Positions 34,784 to 52,200 of a DNA stretch of 64,000 nucleotides are shown here, in pieces (position 1 is the first letter of the stretch; the number at the start of each line of letters is the position of its first letter). The position numbers were made by a program, and so were the translations under genes. Source of the DNA: Multifurca ochricompacta (lineage: Eukaryota; Basidiomycota; Agaricomycetes; Russulales; Russulaceae); NCBI GenBank assembly GCA_022496185.1, contig WTXG01000004.1, forward strand, positions 1-64,000. The letters are read 5' to 3'. The notes under the pieces were generated by a model. It was not told where the DNA came from. It did not search any database and was given only the letters and a program-made list of their open reading frames with translations.

Positions 34784-36634
34784 TTAGGCGATGATGCTCA
34801 GCTCCCGTGTGCGCGTGCGCGCAAACTCGTCCTTGTAGGTGTTCCAAATCCTTCGAGTTGATACACAATTAGGAAGTCTCGGAATAAGAAAGTACGTGTC
34901 GCGCACCGCATGAGCTCCGCTATATACGCCTCTTGAACTTCCCTGATCTGCTCAACGTTCGGTTTTTCCATCTTCTGAACATGGACCGGGCGGCCGACTA
35001 TTGGTGGGTATTAGGACCAAGTTTGCGTAGTCGGTATAAGGACAAGTCGTGACTTACCGACTGCGATGATCTGCCTGCGGTATGGTAGCAAGCCCCAGTT
35101 ATCTACGACAGTATTGGTTCGATAGGACGTAAAGGGATGACTAAAAATCACTCACAATTGAGTATCCCACGCCCATGGAATAACGGAAGGGTGAAGCCAA
35201 AAATATTTTGAAATTTCTTTTGAATTGCGTACAAAGTCGTGCCTTTTTCGTTTGGCATTTGCTCGTAGATCTAGTGCGGCTTTGTCAGCACGAATGAGAG
35301 TTGACAGAAAGGACGCACGTCATTCTCGCCAAATGAAAACACTGGTACAAGGTCCGCGCTTCGCCGTGTCAACAAAGAGCAAGCACACGTAACAACAGCA
35401 CGAGAGACATACCCTTCCCGAATCGCAAGTTTGATGAACCCCAATCTGGTGACAAATCCAACAATCTAGCCGGTATCAACCCACGTCAAGCAAATCAACG
35501 CACCGTTTCCTCAGCGTCAAGTCTGCCGTTCCTGGATGTGCACTCAGACTTTCCGCCGCACCCCCGACGACAATCGCGATCGCCGAGCCATTTCCCTTGC
35601 GCAGGATCCTCTCGCAAGAGCGCTTTGAAACGGAGCACACGCCCAAGAGAAGAAGGATTTCACGATAGAACGGCACCGTGAAGTTGGAATTAAGCGTAAG
35701 GAGATGCGGGCGCACGCCCGGAAAGCCGCGCGAAAAGCCAGTTGAATCGCTGGCAAAATTGCACATCGCACCCCTTTTCGAAATCCCTGCTTAGCAGGAC
35801 AGAGCGACGGGCAGCGGAGGGAGACTTACATGCTAATGATACCTGGCGACAAATGCAAGTGCATGGTCAGAGAAAGGGCATATACGCCAGAACGACAAGC
35901 AGACCATGAGGATGATAGCCAAACAAGTATGGCCGATCCGCTGGGAGATCGCGTTCCTGCCAAATACGGCTCGAAATTGCATAGAATCCGAGAGAGAGAA
36001 AACAAATACTTGCCTTCTTGTACCTAAGATCAGAAAGTGCTCTATCAAGTTCACAGCATCGCAGGGTAGATGGAAGGAACGTACGACGCAGGATAGTACT
36101 CAGCAAAAAATTTCCAGAAACGAATGCTTCGGAACCAAGGAGACATGCGCCCTCCACGCTCAGGGGTCGAATCAATATGGATCCAAATGATGTATGCGAT
36201 CATGAAAGGCCACACAGGTGGGTACGAGCTACAACCCACAGACAGTCAAATGTCAATGGCAGTCTCCCCTTATGGCAGATGTTGGAAAATATTACACACA
36301 AGAGGAAGAGTGTCAGGGAAAAGCAGATCGGTATCATGTTGGTCCATAGCGCAACCGCGACCGTCTGCAGCCTACGCACTCGAGGGATGCTCGCTGGGAC
36401 AAAACTGGAGAGGAAGACAAATATGAAATGAACCCATTCATTCCCCATTAAGCGTTAGCGCCTATATAATGAAAAGTTGACAGGACAAGCATAAATGGAA
36501 TGGACTCACTCGACGCGCGCTTGTAGCGCAGCCACGGGCCGTAAGGGGGTAACCGAGAGCCTCGAAAGGCGCTCTTTGAGTGAGGAGGCGGAGAGCGAGC
36601 TGGTAGAGCTAAATGAGTTCCGGCGCTCCGTCAT
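34784..36634 (-). CDS. DGA1: Diacylglycerol O-acyltransferase type 2 (DGA1/DGAT2 family)
   Basis: Thirteen exons (36634-36510, 36404-36300, 36228-36085, 36023-36014, 35956-35905, 35842-35830, 35773-35504, 35445-35413, 35358-35319, 35270-35156, 35102-35058, 34997-34907, 34850-34784) encode 369 residues. DGAT2 makes triacylglycerol from diacylglycerol and acyl-CoA at the ER and lipid droplets. Visible: IPRVRRLQT before two membrane spans, LPADRPYLFGYHPHGIISMG with the catalytic HPHG, GFSRGFPGVRPHLLTLNSNF, FYREILLLLG, IVVGGAAESLSAHPG, LVPVFSFGEND, GFTLPLFHGRG, NWGLLPYRRQIIAVGRPV and the family C-terminus AYIAELMR. The HPHG motif is split by introns around a 13-nt exon. A 10-nt exon follows a normal acceptor and precedes a GC donor. 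No frameshifts. Confidence 0.92.
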
Positions 36635-37285
36635 GATTTGAGTTGTAGAGGTGGTGGTTGTGGTTGCGGGAGGATCGGAATGAAGAAGGTAGTACTGCAA
36701 CAGTACAAACAGACACGGGCTTCGCGGCGGGCCACCGGCAGCGCACCAATCACGGACTTCGGTTGGAAGAAAGACACACTCTCAACTGATAGACCAATCC
36801 ATGAGGGTCTTGGGATACCCTCACTCTCTTCCCGTCTTTGAGATAGTATGTACAATGTGCCAGTGTATGCTTAATGGGTATCATCTTTGGACCACGGACA
36901 ACAAACTACGTTCGGGTTAATGACGACAGTCGAACCAATTTTCTTCGGCCTTCAGAACTGAAAAAATAAATTAAACTAGAATCTACGCTGTACGCTGGTG
37001 ATCTTTTGCCCAAGTTGTATCCTCATGTCGTCGTTTCTCCTGTGGGCTAATTCTAATTGCCCGAGCCCGAGATTCGTACGTTTAACTGTTAACTGTTAAT
37101 ATCACCAGGCGGCACTGCCACCTTCTATGCATGGTTACTCAACTCAGGAAATTAAACTGGATGACGTCACTCTTACTCTTATGTCTGTACTTACTTAATT
37201 TGACATTAGAAACGTGGGCGTGGGCGTTAGCGTGAGTGTGGGCGCATACATACACTTCTTCCTCGTCCTCATCTTAACACAGATT
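36635..37285. promoter_or_regulatory. Shared upstream region of the divergent DGAT2 and cofactor B genes
   Basis: A 651-bp gap between divergent start codons. C/T-rich tracts lie near 37255-37285. Nothing specific was recognised. Confidence 0.35.
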
Positions 37286-38171
37286 ATGACAAGTCTGGTC
37301 ACTCTTTTCGTCTCATCCCCTGACACCCGGTCCGAACGTCGGTTCGATCTTCAACTCTCCATCTCCCGCCTGAAGGTCTCGTCTCTTTCGTTTTTCAGCC
37401 TTTTAATTGCAGGGGGATCTGACAGTTCTCCTTGCAGGAGAAACTCGAGCTTATCACTGGCATTCCAGTACGAAACCAGCAATTGGCTATCTACAATGAT
37501 GATGCAGACTCGCAACCCGCGAAAGTTCTTGATGACGATCAGCGACCATTAGGCTTCTACAGCCCCGCAGACTTCCAGGTCTGAAAGTGAGAGTGCAGAC
37601 TTTCGGATATTGCACAAGAGACTGATACTAGATCTGAACCGATCTAGGTAGTGGACACGAATCCATCGACGACTTTTACTGGTCAATTAACAGACCTCAG
37701 CGGGGTCGATAAATTTGAGTTATCAGATGAGCAGTATGCACTTCGACAAGGTGCGTTATCAGATTTCTTGTACCTTTGCTTGTCTTAGTATTTTGTCGCG
37801 CAGACTCTGTCCTTGCCTATAAGCAACGCCACAAAGTGGGCCGCTTCGCTGAGAAGGTTGAGTCAACACCTGCTCCAGCAATAACAGTTGACATCCCGAT
37901 AGGGTCTCGATGTCAGGTCGAGTCCACCGAACCGGGTCTAAACAAGCGTGGCACGGTGCGCTACGTCGGGGAAACAAACTTTGGGAGTGCAGGAGGAGTG
38001 TGGGTGGGAATTGAATATGACGAACCGATGGGGAAGAATGATGGATCTGTTCAAGGGAAGCGATACTTTACATGCGCTCCTAATTTCGGTGTTTTTATGC
38101 GACCTGACAAGGTACGAGTGGGAGACTTTCCGGTGGAGGACCCTTTTGAAGATGACGAGAATGAGATGTAA
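37286..38171 (+). CDS. ALF1: Tubulin-folding cofactor B (CAP-Gly protein)
   Basis: Exons 37286-37375, 37438-37578, 37648-37750 and 37804-38171 give 233 residues, the usual length. The N-terminal ubiquitin-like domain (VTLFVSSPDTRSERRFDLQL, KLELITGIPVRNQQLAIY) is followed by FELSDEQYALRQDSVLAYKQ and a linker. The C-terminal CAP-Gly domain is intact: GTVRYVGETNFGSAGGVWVG, GKNDGSVQGKRYFTC with the GKNDG motif, and GVFMRPDKV. The protein ends in an acidic tail with DENEM, a tubulin-like terminal acidic motif. TBCB binds alpha-tubulin after the CCT chaperonin and passes it to cofactor E. An in-frame ATG-less extension upstream was not used. Confidence 0.92.
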
Positions 38172-38446
38172 ATTTGGAGCTTGAGCGTTATTAGGTGTAG
38201 GTAGAGAGCGAGGCGAGCAGAATAGAACCGTCGAGAACGTCCGAGTAGTAATAATCTAAACCTAAACCTAACCTAACTCAACAGAAACCTTGATTCCCAC
38301 GGTCAGAGAATCCCCTCCCCCCATCGTCCACGCCTCTGGGCCGCGCGTCCCCTTTGCATTTCTTACTACTATAAAGTCGACTTTTGTACAACGATTTCGA
38401 CTTTGCCTTTCCCAATCATTATCGTTTGTTCACCTTTTCATTCATT

Positions 38447-41379
<2,933 letters not shown>

Positions 41380-41530
41380 TTGGACGCTGAGAGTGGGTTG
41401 TAGTTTGTTGGATCGATACGCCTCGCTTGTCTGTGATTTGCATTTTGTGACTGACTACTCAAAAAATGATAGATATCTCATGTAATATACGGCCTGAACC
41501 CCGTCGTAGCTATTATTCGCCTGCATTCGC

Positions 41531-42913
41531 TCATTCGCTAGGCGTGTCTGCAATCCGGTATGTAATCTTTTGGGCGCTGACCTAAGGGTCCCCACCCACC
41601 CCCCAGTGAGATGAGATTTCGAGCAAGATGGGGAGGTTGTGCGAGTCATACCTTTCCTTCACTCATGTACTGGAACCCTTCTTCAACACTTGCCAGCCCG
41701 TGTGGCTGGATCATCACCGGGTTTGGACGGAGATTGGTCTTCAGGAGCAGCTCAGACAGCACTCGTACCCACTTCCGCCCGTTCTCTTTCAACTTGGGCG
41801 ACGCAGTGAAAGGTACCGGGAAGTCGTAATCCTACACATAGCAGCCTGGTCAGCTTGTTTCGGTTAAAGAAAGAAACACCGCGCAAGAAGTGCCCCCATG
41901 TACCTTCCCGATCCACTCAAAGATGACACTCGAAATGATCTTGACCCCTTCCACGGGCACGGGGTTATAAGGGCTCAGGGTGAGTTGTGCAAGCGTGCCT
42001 TTGCCATTGAAAGAGGCAATGACAATCTTAGGAGACGTTCCCTCACCCACGCAGTCAACCGCATGTTCTAGGTTTGGAGCGGCCACTCGGATTTGTTTTA
42101 CCGCTGCCACGGGATCACCATAGTCAACGACAAGATCTGCGCCCAGAGAATGAACGAGGCCAAAGTTTCGTTGTGAGGCCGTTGCGATAACATACAAGCC
42201 CGAGAACTTCGCAAACTGAATCGCGTATTGCCCAACGGAGGTCGCACCACCTGAGATAAGAATCGGTATTTGTAACTGTATTTGTATTTGGGGTTGAGCC
42301 GCGGGAGTTCTGAGAGGTTCGGGAAGTTTAAGAATCTCGTAGAGAACTCGGAGAGCCGTAAGAGGTGCGACGCCCAGTTGTGCCGCGTCCTCGGAGGACC
42401 AAGTGTCCGGGATGTGAACAACAAAGTCCGCGTCCGTAATCAAATATTCGGAGAAGGCGCCGTAATGGCTTGAGCCTGCATAAAGAGAGAGAGCTCTCAG
42501 TGAGTTCGATGGGCGGCGGGCGTATCACGGGGGCTAGATTAGCCAAATGACAAACTGACTGACTGACTGACCTCCCTGGACTAGACCAGCTACGCGTCCT
42601 CCTACCGAGCGCAGTCCCTCGGGACATCTTGTCCAATTTCCTCGACGATCCCCGAAAAGTCGCACCCAGAAACCGTTCCGGCGCGTTTTCCGTACCGCGC
42701 CGTCTTCCCTGAACACCGATATCGATATGTTAGAATATAAATAAATAAAAATGAAATAATGGGCACGCCAAACCCACAGTCGGTTGGATTCTGCCCAGCG
42801 GCGATGACCTTGACTAGGATCTCGTTGGGGCCAGCTTTGGGGACGGTGATTTCACGCAAAGCAACTGAGCCGTCCCGCTGGATGACAACGGCTTTCTGTA
42901 AGGTGGGGGCCAT
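41531..42913 (-). CDS. Zinc-free MDR-type oxidoreductase (trans-enoyl reductase/toxD-like)
   Basis: Exons 42913-42778, 42708-42572, 42475-41904, 41831-41652 and 41581-41531 give 358 residues once one base is added. Medium-chain dehydrogenase/reductase features: GPNEILVKVIAAGQNPTDWK and GTVSGCDFSGIVEEIG in the GroES-like domain, then LGVAPLTALRVLYEIL, ILISGGATSVGQYAIQFAK (the NADPH-binding fold), VIATAS, LGADLVVDYGD, and a C-terminus GFQYMSEGKVSAQKI. The zinc-ligand pattern of alcohol dehydrogenases is absent. Relatives reduce enoyl or quinone substrates. The frame breaks at the GGG of plus strand 42621-42623; CCCC instead of CCC on the coding strand restores QDVPEGLRSVGGRVAG. No polyketide genes lie nearby, so a secondary-metabolism role is unsupported. 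Confidence 0.85.
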
Positions 42914-43393
42914 CTTGACTGTAAATGTAGGGCAATGGGGGCTACTGCATAAATGTACAAATGTACATCCTCTCCTCTCGGAAGTGTGTCAGCCTACCGT
43001 AGCTGGGTCAGCAAGATTCAGTGAGGGCGGCTTGTCATGAGTAGTGAGCAGGTACCCACACCCGTTACCATCTCTCTACAGTGATTGGTAATACTGGCTG
43101 TCCTACGACATCAAGTACGGCAGGAAATGCAACAATTATAACTCAACTATCTACTAACGAAAACAAAACAACTAGATCTGAACAAACAGCTACATTGGGT
43201 CCGTTGTTCATGGTTCATGCATGACTCATCGAGACAATGTCCTTCCCCTTCCAGCAATTCCTACACACATTCAACGTGAACGAAATGGCGCAGCCAAAAT
43301 GCGAGCCAGTTGATACAAAAGTAGGCTCGGGCCCAAACCGTGGCAATAAATCTTAACAAATAGAAAATCGTGACCTGATAACGTCGAACCTCG
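42914..43393. other. Intergenic region upstream of the reductase
   Basis: A 480-bp gap between two tandem minus-strand genes. No gene, repeat or RNA was recognised. Confidence 0.35.
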
Positions 43394-44943
43394 TTATGAG
43401 GCCCACGACGCGCGCCAGACATGAGGATCGACTTTGTTTCCCGCTTCACGCTGCGCCTTGATCTGCATCGCAAGAGGGGGAATATGAGCGGAGGTCTGAT
43501 ATAGGACCGCGGGGAGAACACGTACCTGTTCAAGTCGCTGCTTGCGCTCTACCCACTCTGGATTAAGGTGGTACAACTCCTGCAGCATAGCATCAACCAG
43601 AGCTTCGTAATTCTCAGGATGCGAATATGGCGGCGCTGGAAGGTCGGAAAGTGCACTGGTGACGCTGGCCATAGATCTACGATTTGAATAGTTGCTCATC
43701 GCCTTCGAACGCGCAGAAACCGAAGTGAGCGCAGTGCAATGGAATTGGATCTCATGATGGACGAAGACTCGTGTAAGGAGATGGAGGTGATGGTGGAAAT
43801 AGAGTTGGATCTGGATACGCTAGTAGGTGGAGCTCTTTCCCAGTGGAATTGGATCTGGACACAGGCTGGAGGGTCGTGGTCGTGGTCGAGTTAGACCTGG
43901 ATACAGGAGCAGGCGCATCCAGAATAGTCTTAGGCTTTTCCGACACGGTACGCGCCGTAGAAGCAAAGGCAGATGAGCGGATGGTAGCGGCAGAATTTGC
44001 GCGAGAAATGGAAGACAGTGCAGGTGGTTCATGGCTAAGTGAGGTATTCCTCAACACTGAGGCCGGCAGTTGACTACCAGAAGAAAGGGAATTCGTTCTG
44101 GATACCGAGGGTAGTTGACCTTGAACTGTAGCAACGGAATTGGAGCGTGATACAGTCCCCTGGGCTTCGCGTGCGCTGGCTGAGGAATTCGCTCTTGACA
44201 CGGCGACGGTGCATTACTAGCACTTTGGGAGGACCGGATTGTGTTTGTTCTTCCTACAGCTTGAGGCATAGTTGCAGAAGAGTTGGCTTTGGACCAGGCA
44301 CTTGCGGGGGCGAAGTAGCATCCTTTACGCTCGTCATGGAATCCGTTCGGAATATGGAAGGAGGCGTGTTAGTGGATACCTTGGAAGTGGATTTAACGGA
44401 TGCAGACGAGGCCGTGGAAGAAGTTCTGGCCACGTTGACAGGCCCTGTAGTGCGAACAGTAACGATAGATCCCGATCTGGACATCGAAACGGATGGTGAT
44501 TTAGGGCTAGAGGCGGACGTGACGCTGGGGTCAGGGAGTTCCCGATAGTGGATGTCATATTCCTAGGGAGACTTGTAAGGAGGAAAATATAATATCTAAC
44601 AGAGGAGAACCATACTCGACGCCGATCAGGATCGCCTAAGATCTCCGAGGCCTCATGAACCTAGAGGCTATTAGCTCAGAAGGGGGGGGTGTATGTCGAC
44701 TGACGACCTACCCTACTAAACTGTTCATGAGCGGCTTCTTTCTCCTCCTCGGTCGAGTCCGGGGGAAGTTTGTCAGGATGGGTCTCTAATACCTTCTGCT
44801 TGTATGCACGTCGTACTTAACGCAAGTTTAACATGAGCGAGCCATCAACATCATGACGAAGTTGATGCTAGCGCACCGTCTTCAGGAGACGAATTTTTAG
44901 AAAGACCAAGTATTTTATAATAGTCAAAAGCTGGGGTATTCAT
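43394..44943 (-). CDS. J-domain protein with Ser/Asn-rich repeat region, several apparent frameshifts
   Basis: Exons 44943-44877, 44815-44712 and 44660-44616 plus the start of the next (from about 44562) encode an N-terminal J domain: DYYKILGLSKNSSPED, RRAYKQKVLETHPDKLPPD with the HPD motif, ASEILGDPDRRREYDIHYRE. This is a DNAJ co-chaperone that stimulates Hsp70. A long region follows in which SRSNS, SRANS and SRTNS units recur every 15-25 residues. The C-terminus has EALVDAMLQELYHLNPEW and, after an intron (43463-43525), IKAQREAGNKVDPHVWRASW. The repeat region stays open only if single bases are changed near 44306, 44206, 43830 and 43737. DNAJ subfamily is not recognised. Frame breaks probably reflect indel errors. 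Confidence 0.72.
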
Positions 44944-45108
44944 AGCGTTGGGTGCGCTCAAGTTCAGGTTCAGGTTCAGGTTGAGTTGAGTTGAATTGAG
45001 TTGAATTGAGTTGACGTGATTGACGCGTCAAAGGCCGAACATCACATGATTGGTCACGTGTCACATATTCATCATTATCTACCCACAGACTAGATCAGTA
45101 ATCATAGA
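44944..45108. promoter_or_regulatory. Compact divergent promoter with short tandem repeats
   Basis: Only 165 bp separate the start codons of the J-domain gene and NBP35. The centre (44961-45014) is made of TTCAGG hexamers turning into TTGAGTTGAAT repeats. A palindromic TCACGTG-containing stretch follows (45055-45062, E-box-like CACGTG). Confidence 0.5.
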
Positions 45109-46235
45109 ATGTTAGCCGTACAACAGCCATCATCTGTTCCAGCGAATGCACCAGAGCACTGTCCAGTGAGTTATATATTATATTATATACAACTCACCTT
45201 TCCCATTAATGACTATCTTTTAGGGCACCGAATCCGAACTTGCAGGCAAGTCTGCAGCATGCGAAGGTTGCCCCAACCAGGATGTATGTGCCTCAGGAGT
45301 CACTAAAGGCCCAGACCCTGCATTACCGTTCGTACGAGAGCGCATGACACAAGTACGGCGTAAAATTCTCGTCCTCTCAGGAAAAGGGGGTGTGGGAAAA
45401 TCAACCTTCGCAGCACAACTTGGTTGGGCATTTGCGTCTGATCCAGATGTGCAGGTAAGTATTTTACAAAATAAGCCTAAATCGATGACCCTTGCATTGA
45501 AACCTTTTTCAAGACCGGAATCATGGATGTTGACATATGTGGACCTTCAATACCAACCATCCTTGGCATCGCATCCGAGCAGGTCCACACTTCCGCTGCC
45601 GGTTGGTCACCCGTCTATGTACAGGACAATTAGGCGCTATGTCTGTCGGATTCATGCTCCCCTCTTCGAAGGATGCAGTCATGTGGCGTGGTCCCAAGAA
45701 AAATGGTCTGATAACTCAGTTCCTCAAAGATGTGGACTGGGGCGTGCTCGACTATCTCATCGTCGACACACCCCCCGGGACATCAGACGAACACCTTAGC
45801 GTCGTACAACTTTTGAAGGAAAGCGGAATCGATGGTGCTGTGCTCATCACTACGCCACAGGAGGTGGCGCTTCAGGATGTTGCGCGCGAGATTGACTTCT
45901 GTCGCAAGGTCGGCGTACGCGTACTGGGGCTTGTTGAGAACATGGCCGGGTTTGTCTGCCCTGGTTGCAAGACAGAGTCTCAAATTTTCCGGCCCACGAC
46001 GGGTGGAGCCGCACGTCTTGCCAAGGAAACAGGGGTCGAGCTCCTGGGCTCAGTGCCGCTTGACCCGCGAATAGGAAAAAGCGCGGATTACGGTGTAAGC
46101 TTTTTAGACGAGTGCCCTGATAGCCCCGCAACAACCGCATATCTCAATATTATACAACGTAAGTATCTGCGTTGCTAAGTTCCGCTAACTACTAAAATTT
46201 TTCCAGGCTTGAAGGAACTTCTCGGAGATAATTAG
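45109..46235 (+). CDS. NBP35: Cytosolic Fe-S cluster assembly P-loop NTPase NBP35, one apparent frameshift
   Basis: Exons 45109-45165, 45224-45454, 45514-46158 and 46207-46235 give 320 residues after adding one base. NBP35 pairs with CFD1 as the scaffold that builds 4Fe-4S clusters in the cytosol. Visible: the N-terminal cluster-binding Cys (EHCP, then [14 protein letters not shown]), the P-loop [65 protein letters not shown], and the bridging CPGC motif of NBP35/CFD1. At 45630-45631 the sequence gives an in-frame TAG; TTA GGC instead restores QDNLGAMSVG. The protein is essential in yeast, so a missing T in the sequence is the likely cause. Confidence 0.93.
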
Positions 46236-46629
46236 ACACATCATCCAGTTTTGTCTGTAGCACTTCATGGCCCATTTGTCTATATATCAGTTTAAAAAGT
46301 CCATGCAGATGCACTCGTACAGAATGGTCTATAGTAACTCGGACCCTCAAGTTCAACTACCCTTCCCTTCCCACTCAGATCTTTCACCTCCTCCGATCTC
46401 CTTCGGCATCTCACTCGGCGGGGCATCCGCGGTGGTCCCCTTTTCCCTAATCAATCTCGCTACCTCCGGTGCTGCTCCCACATTGACCGTCTCATGTATT
46501 GACACCGTCGAAAGTGTTCGCAGCAGCCGAGAGCCCATGCCACCTGGGCCACCCGCCATACTAGCTGTCCGTTGGCGTGCAGGACGACATAGCCTTCAGG
46601 TAGGCCAGTACTCGGGAACGGGTATGTGT
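46236..46629. other. Convergent intergenic region
   Basis: This 394-bp space separates the 3' ends of NBP35 and the MAP kinase. Some of it may be 3' UTR or a further C-terminal exon of the kinase. No separate gene was recognised. Confidence 0.35.
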
Positions 46630-49018
<2,389 letters not shown>

Positions 49019-49295
49019 AGCTTGCCAACCGCCTTGAGGTGAAAGAAAAGCTATAGGCAAACGATGACAGCTCTAGCTCTCAATCAGACGAACTCGTCGA
49101 AACTTGAGTCCAACTTGTCCGTCTGATCGTCTGACCCACAAGTTTGGTGTTTTCGAAAAAAAAGAAATAAGGAACAAAGCAAAGCAAGGCAAGGTTCAAA
49201 CAAAAAAACAAAAACAAAAACAAAAACAATGGTACATGACTACATCTAATCGGTCCCACAATTATGTAAAGATCCTATCCCTCACCTCACAGGTA

Positions 49296-52200
49296 CTACG
49301 AAGGCGTCGGCTCAGCGGTGGTAGGTGTAGCTGATGGTACACTTGGTAAGGGCGTCTCAGCAGCTGGCGCTAGGGTCGTTCCCCCTCCCTGTGGCTCGTC
49401 TCCGCCGATGATCTCTAAGTAAACGGCTGCTCGTGCAGGATTGCCGCCTTTTTTCTGGACAAACTCGCGCAGTGGGCCGCGCAAGCTCGGTTGCTTGGCC
49501 ACTAGCTCCCGTAATTGTTCTTTTGGGAGTTGCAACAACACCAGAAAGCTGGCTGGCGCAACGATTTGCGCACAACGAATAAAGCCCTCCCAGAGAAGCG
49601 GAGTCGTCCAGATCTTTTTGGTGATTAATCGCGAGAGTAATGTCGTAGAGACGAAGCCAGTCAGAGACTTGTACGTCTTGACGGCTTGAATAACCTTGAA
49701 TACATTGTGAATGTTGTCCGCATGCAGATACAAAGGACAAGTCAGAACTCACAGTGCGCATGAATAAAGTTGGTAGAACCGGTTCATCAAGAATCTGTTG
49801 CATGACCACTGCAAGGATCTCGGATCGAAAGACATCCGTCATCGAGAAACAGATTCCGATGGCTGCAAGGCAAGGTCGTGGCATCAGATACGAGAACAAC
49901 CTCAGAACAATGATGCCCATACCCTCAATTGCGCTTTTGATACCGATTTCCTTCTCCGTATCGTGAAGCAGCACCATCAGTTCCGCGGGTGTGAGCAACT
50001 CACTCTGCCTCACACGCGGTAAATTGCTGGTTACGCTTCCAAACGTCTGCGGTGGCGTCGTGACAACGGAACCAAAGACGCTTCGTACAAGCTCCTTCGT
50101 TTCCTGTGTCCATTCAGGATCGAGACGATGCGTGGGAGATGTTTCATGATGTCTGGCTTATCCATCTCAGCGATGATCGGTATGAGGAAACGAGCATCAA
50201 GGTCGCGCTCAGCGATCAGTCCCCTGACTAGAGCGACGAGCTGTGCGTTTGGTCGACCATGTTCGTGAAAATATTTAGGATACGGAGCGCCAGCGTCTCT
50301 GCACCAGGGGGGAAAGTGCGCATTAACGTTAGGAGCTTTCCGTGTCCTGGGCCAAGGGACCGTATGAGAGCAGTGATCAGGTCCTGGATCGCTTCCTGAA
50401 CGCTGGTGTCCATTTCCCCATATGCCGCGAAGATCCTAGCACAATAGTGAGAATTCTAGGGGGTGCGCAAGACAGGGCCAGCACACTCACTCATCTAAGA
50501 AGTCCGGAACCTTCGAGGACAACGCGAACAACAGCTCAACATGCTGCACTACCTGAGACTTCTGGGCGGGAAGCTCTAGACGTTCTGGCAAGTACGGCGT
50601 CTGTAACAGGTCCTCTGGGGGCAGCTGCCCATCTTCCATGTTCTCGTTAGTCGCCGCCACATCTCCTGTCGGAAGTTTATCCACCAAACGTGGCGTTTGG
50701 AGTCGGCGGAGCAGTTGCAGGGCGAAATCACGTATCATGCCGTCCGTCATTTGAAATTCACTCATACATCGCTTCACAGTTAAAATAGCCGCATTCCGCG
50801 TGACCTTTTCTAGAAATGGATACAGCCCTTATCAGTTGCGATGTTACTAGACTATAGCGCTGTTCAGTACCTGGATGTGTTGTTAGCTCCAAGAGGATGG
50901 TCATTGCTTCCCCGCGGAGGGTTGGGCGTTGCGTAACAAAGTCGCGTAAGGTTTGAAACCGACCTGCATCCTGGCCACGCCCCGGGGAAATTTACTATTA
51001 GTAGAGGGTGTGGCGGTCAATAACACACCACGGCACACCTATCTGGTTCGGTACACAAATCGCGGAGGAGTGTGAACACATCCGACGGTACAGAAGGCAA
51101 ATCGAGGAGGAAACGCGCAAACATTCGATCCTTCCTATCGAGGCGTGACTGATACCGGGCCACAATTTGATTCAGCCAGACTTCATAATTTGGACGCTGG
51201 TATATCATGTCGGTACAGCAGAAGATGGAGACTATATAGGAAGCACCCACCCAGTCATTGTCCTCCGACGAGAGTCGTACTTGATCATGGTACCATTCTT
51301 CGTTCATCCATGTTGTTGCGAGTCGTATCCTGAAGCGTTTGTCAGTTGGTCGTCACAAAATACAATGTAATGTAATCCTGACCGGGCGGAAAAATCGGCC
51401 ATGATGTAGTCACACAATGCCCTCCTCAACTTGTCCTGCCGCTCATATAGCTCGACTATATCTTCGTCCATCTCTGCATCTGCATCGGTGCTCTCGTTGA
51501 GCTCGCCCGTCGCTTTAGCCTTGCCTTTGCTGCCGTCTTCTGGGTCGACTACTCGCGTGATCATCCGCACAAGAAGTAGTATCCACATATCTCGCCCACT
51601 AGTCTGCGATCCAACTGCAAGGTCTCCTGAGCTTTGCCGTATTCTCGTGACTGCGGATTTGACTGTTGCCGCGCGCTCTACTTCTCCAAGGACGGATGGT
51701 GGCGGAACCTGAAAATCTAGCTGAAGCAGTTCATTGACGCCAACCTCAGCCATTGCCAACACGTCGTCGTCTTCCTGCATTGGTTCTAGCTAAAATAAAA
51801 CAATATCGTTAGATACATACCGGAAAAGCGCCCACAGAAAAGAAAGAGCGTACCTCGAGGTTTAGCCTGTCTGGCTCGTACTCGATATCTTCGTCCATGT
51901 CCATTTGCAGCGGGTCCACCAACTCCTCCTTAAATATATTGGGTGAACTTGGGTCATCCACCTGTGATGACGACGCCTGAGCCAAGGTCCGCTCTCTTAC
52001 CCGATCCGCCACCGGCATTGTCGCTGGCACCGCGTTCTCCGAAACCATTTCCGTGTCAAAAGTAGTAGCTGATACAGGGGCCGGGGCAGCAACAACGGAG
52101 GGTGCGGGATGGCGGTACGCGTTGACGCGTGCCTGGAAAGCCTCCTCAGAAAAGCCTGCAGGTTCGCAACGATGAGCTCTGCGATGAGCGCGACAGGAAG

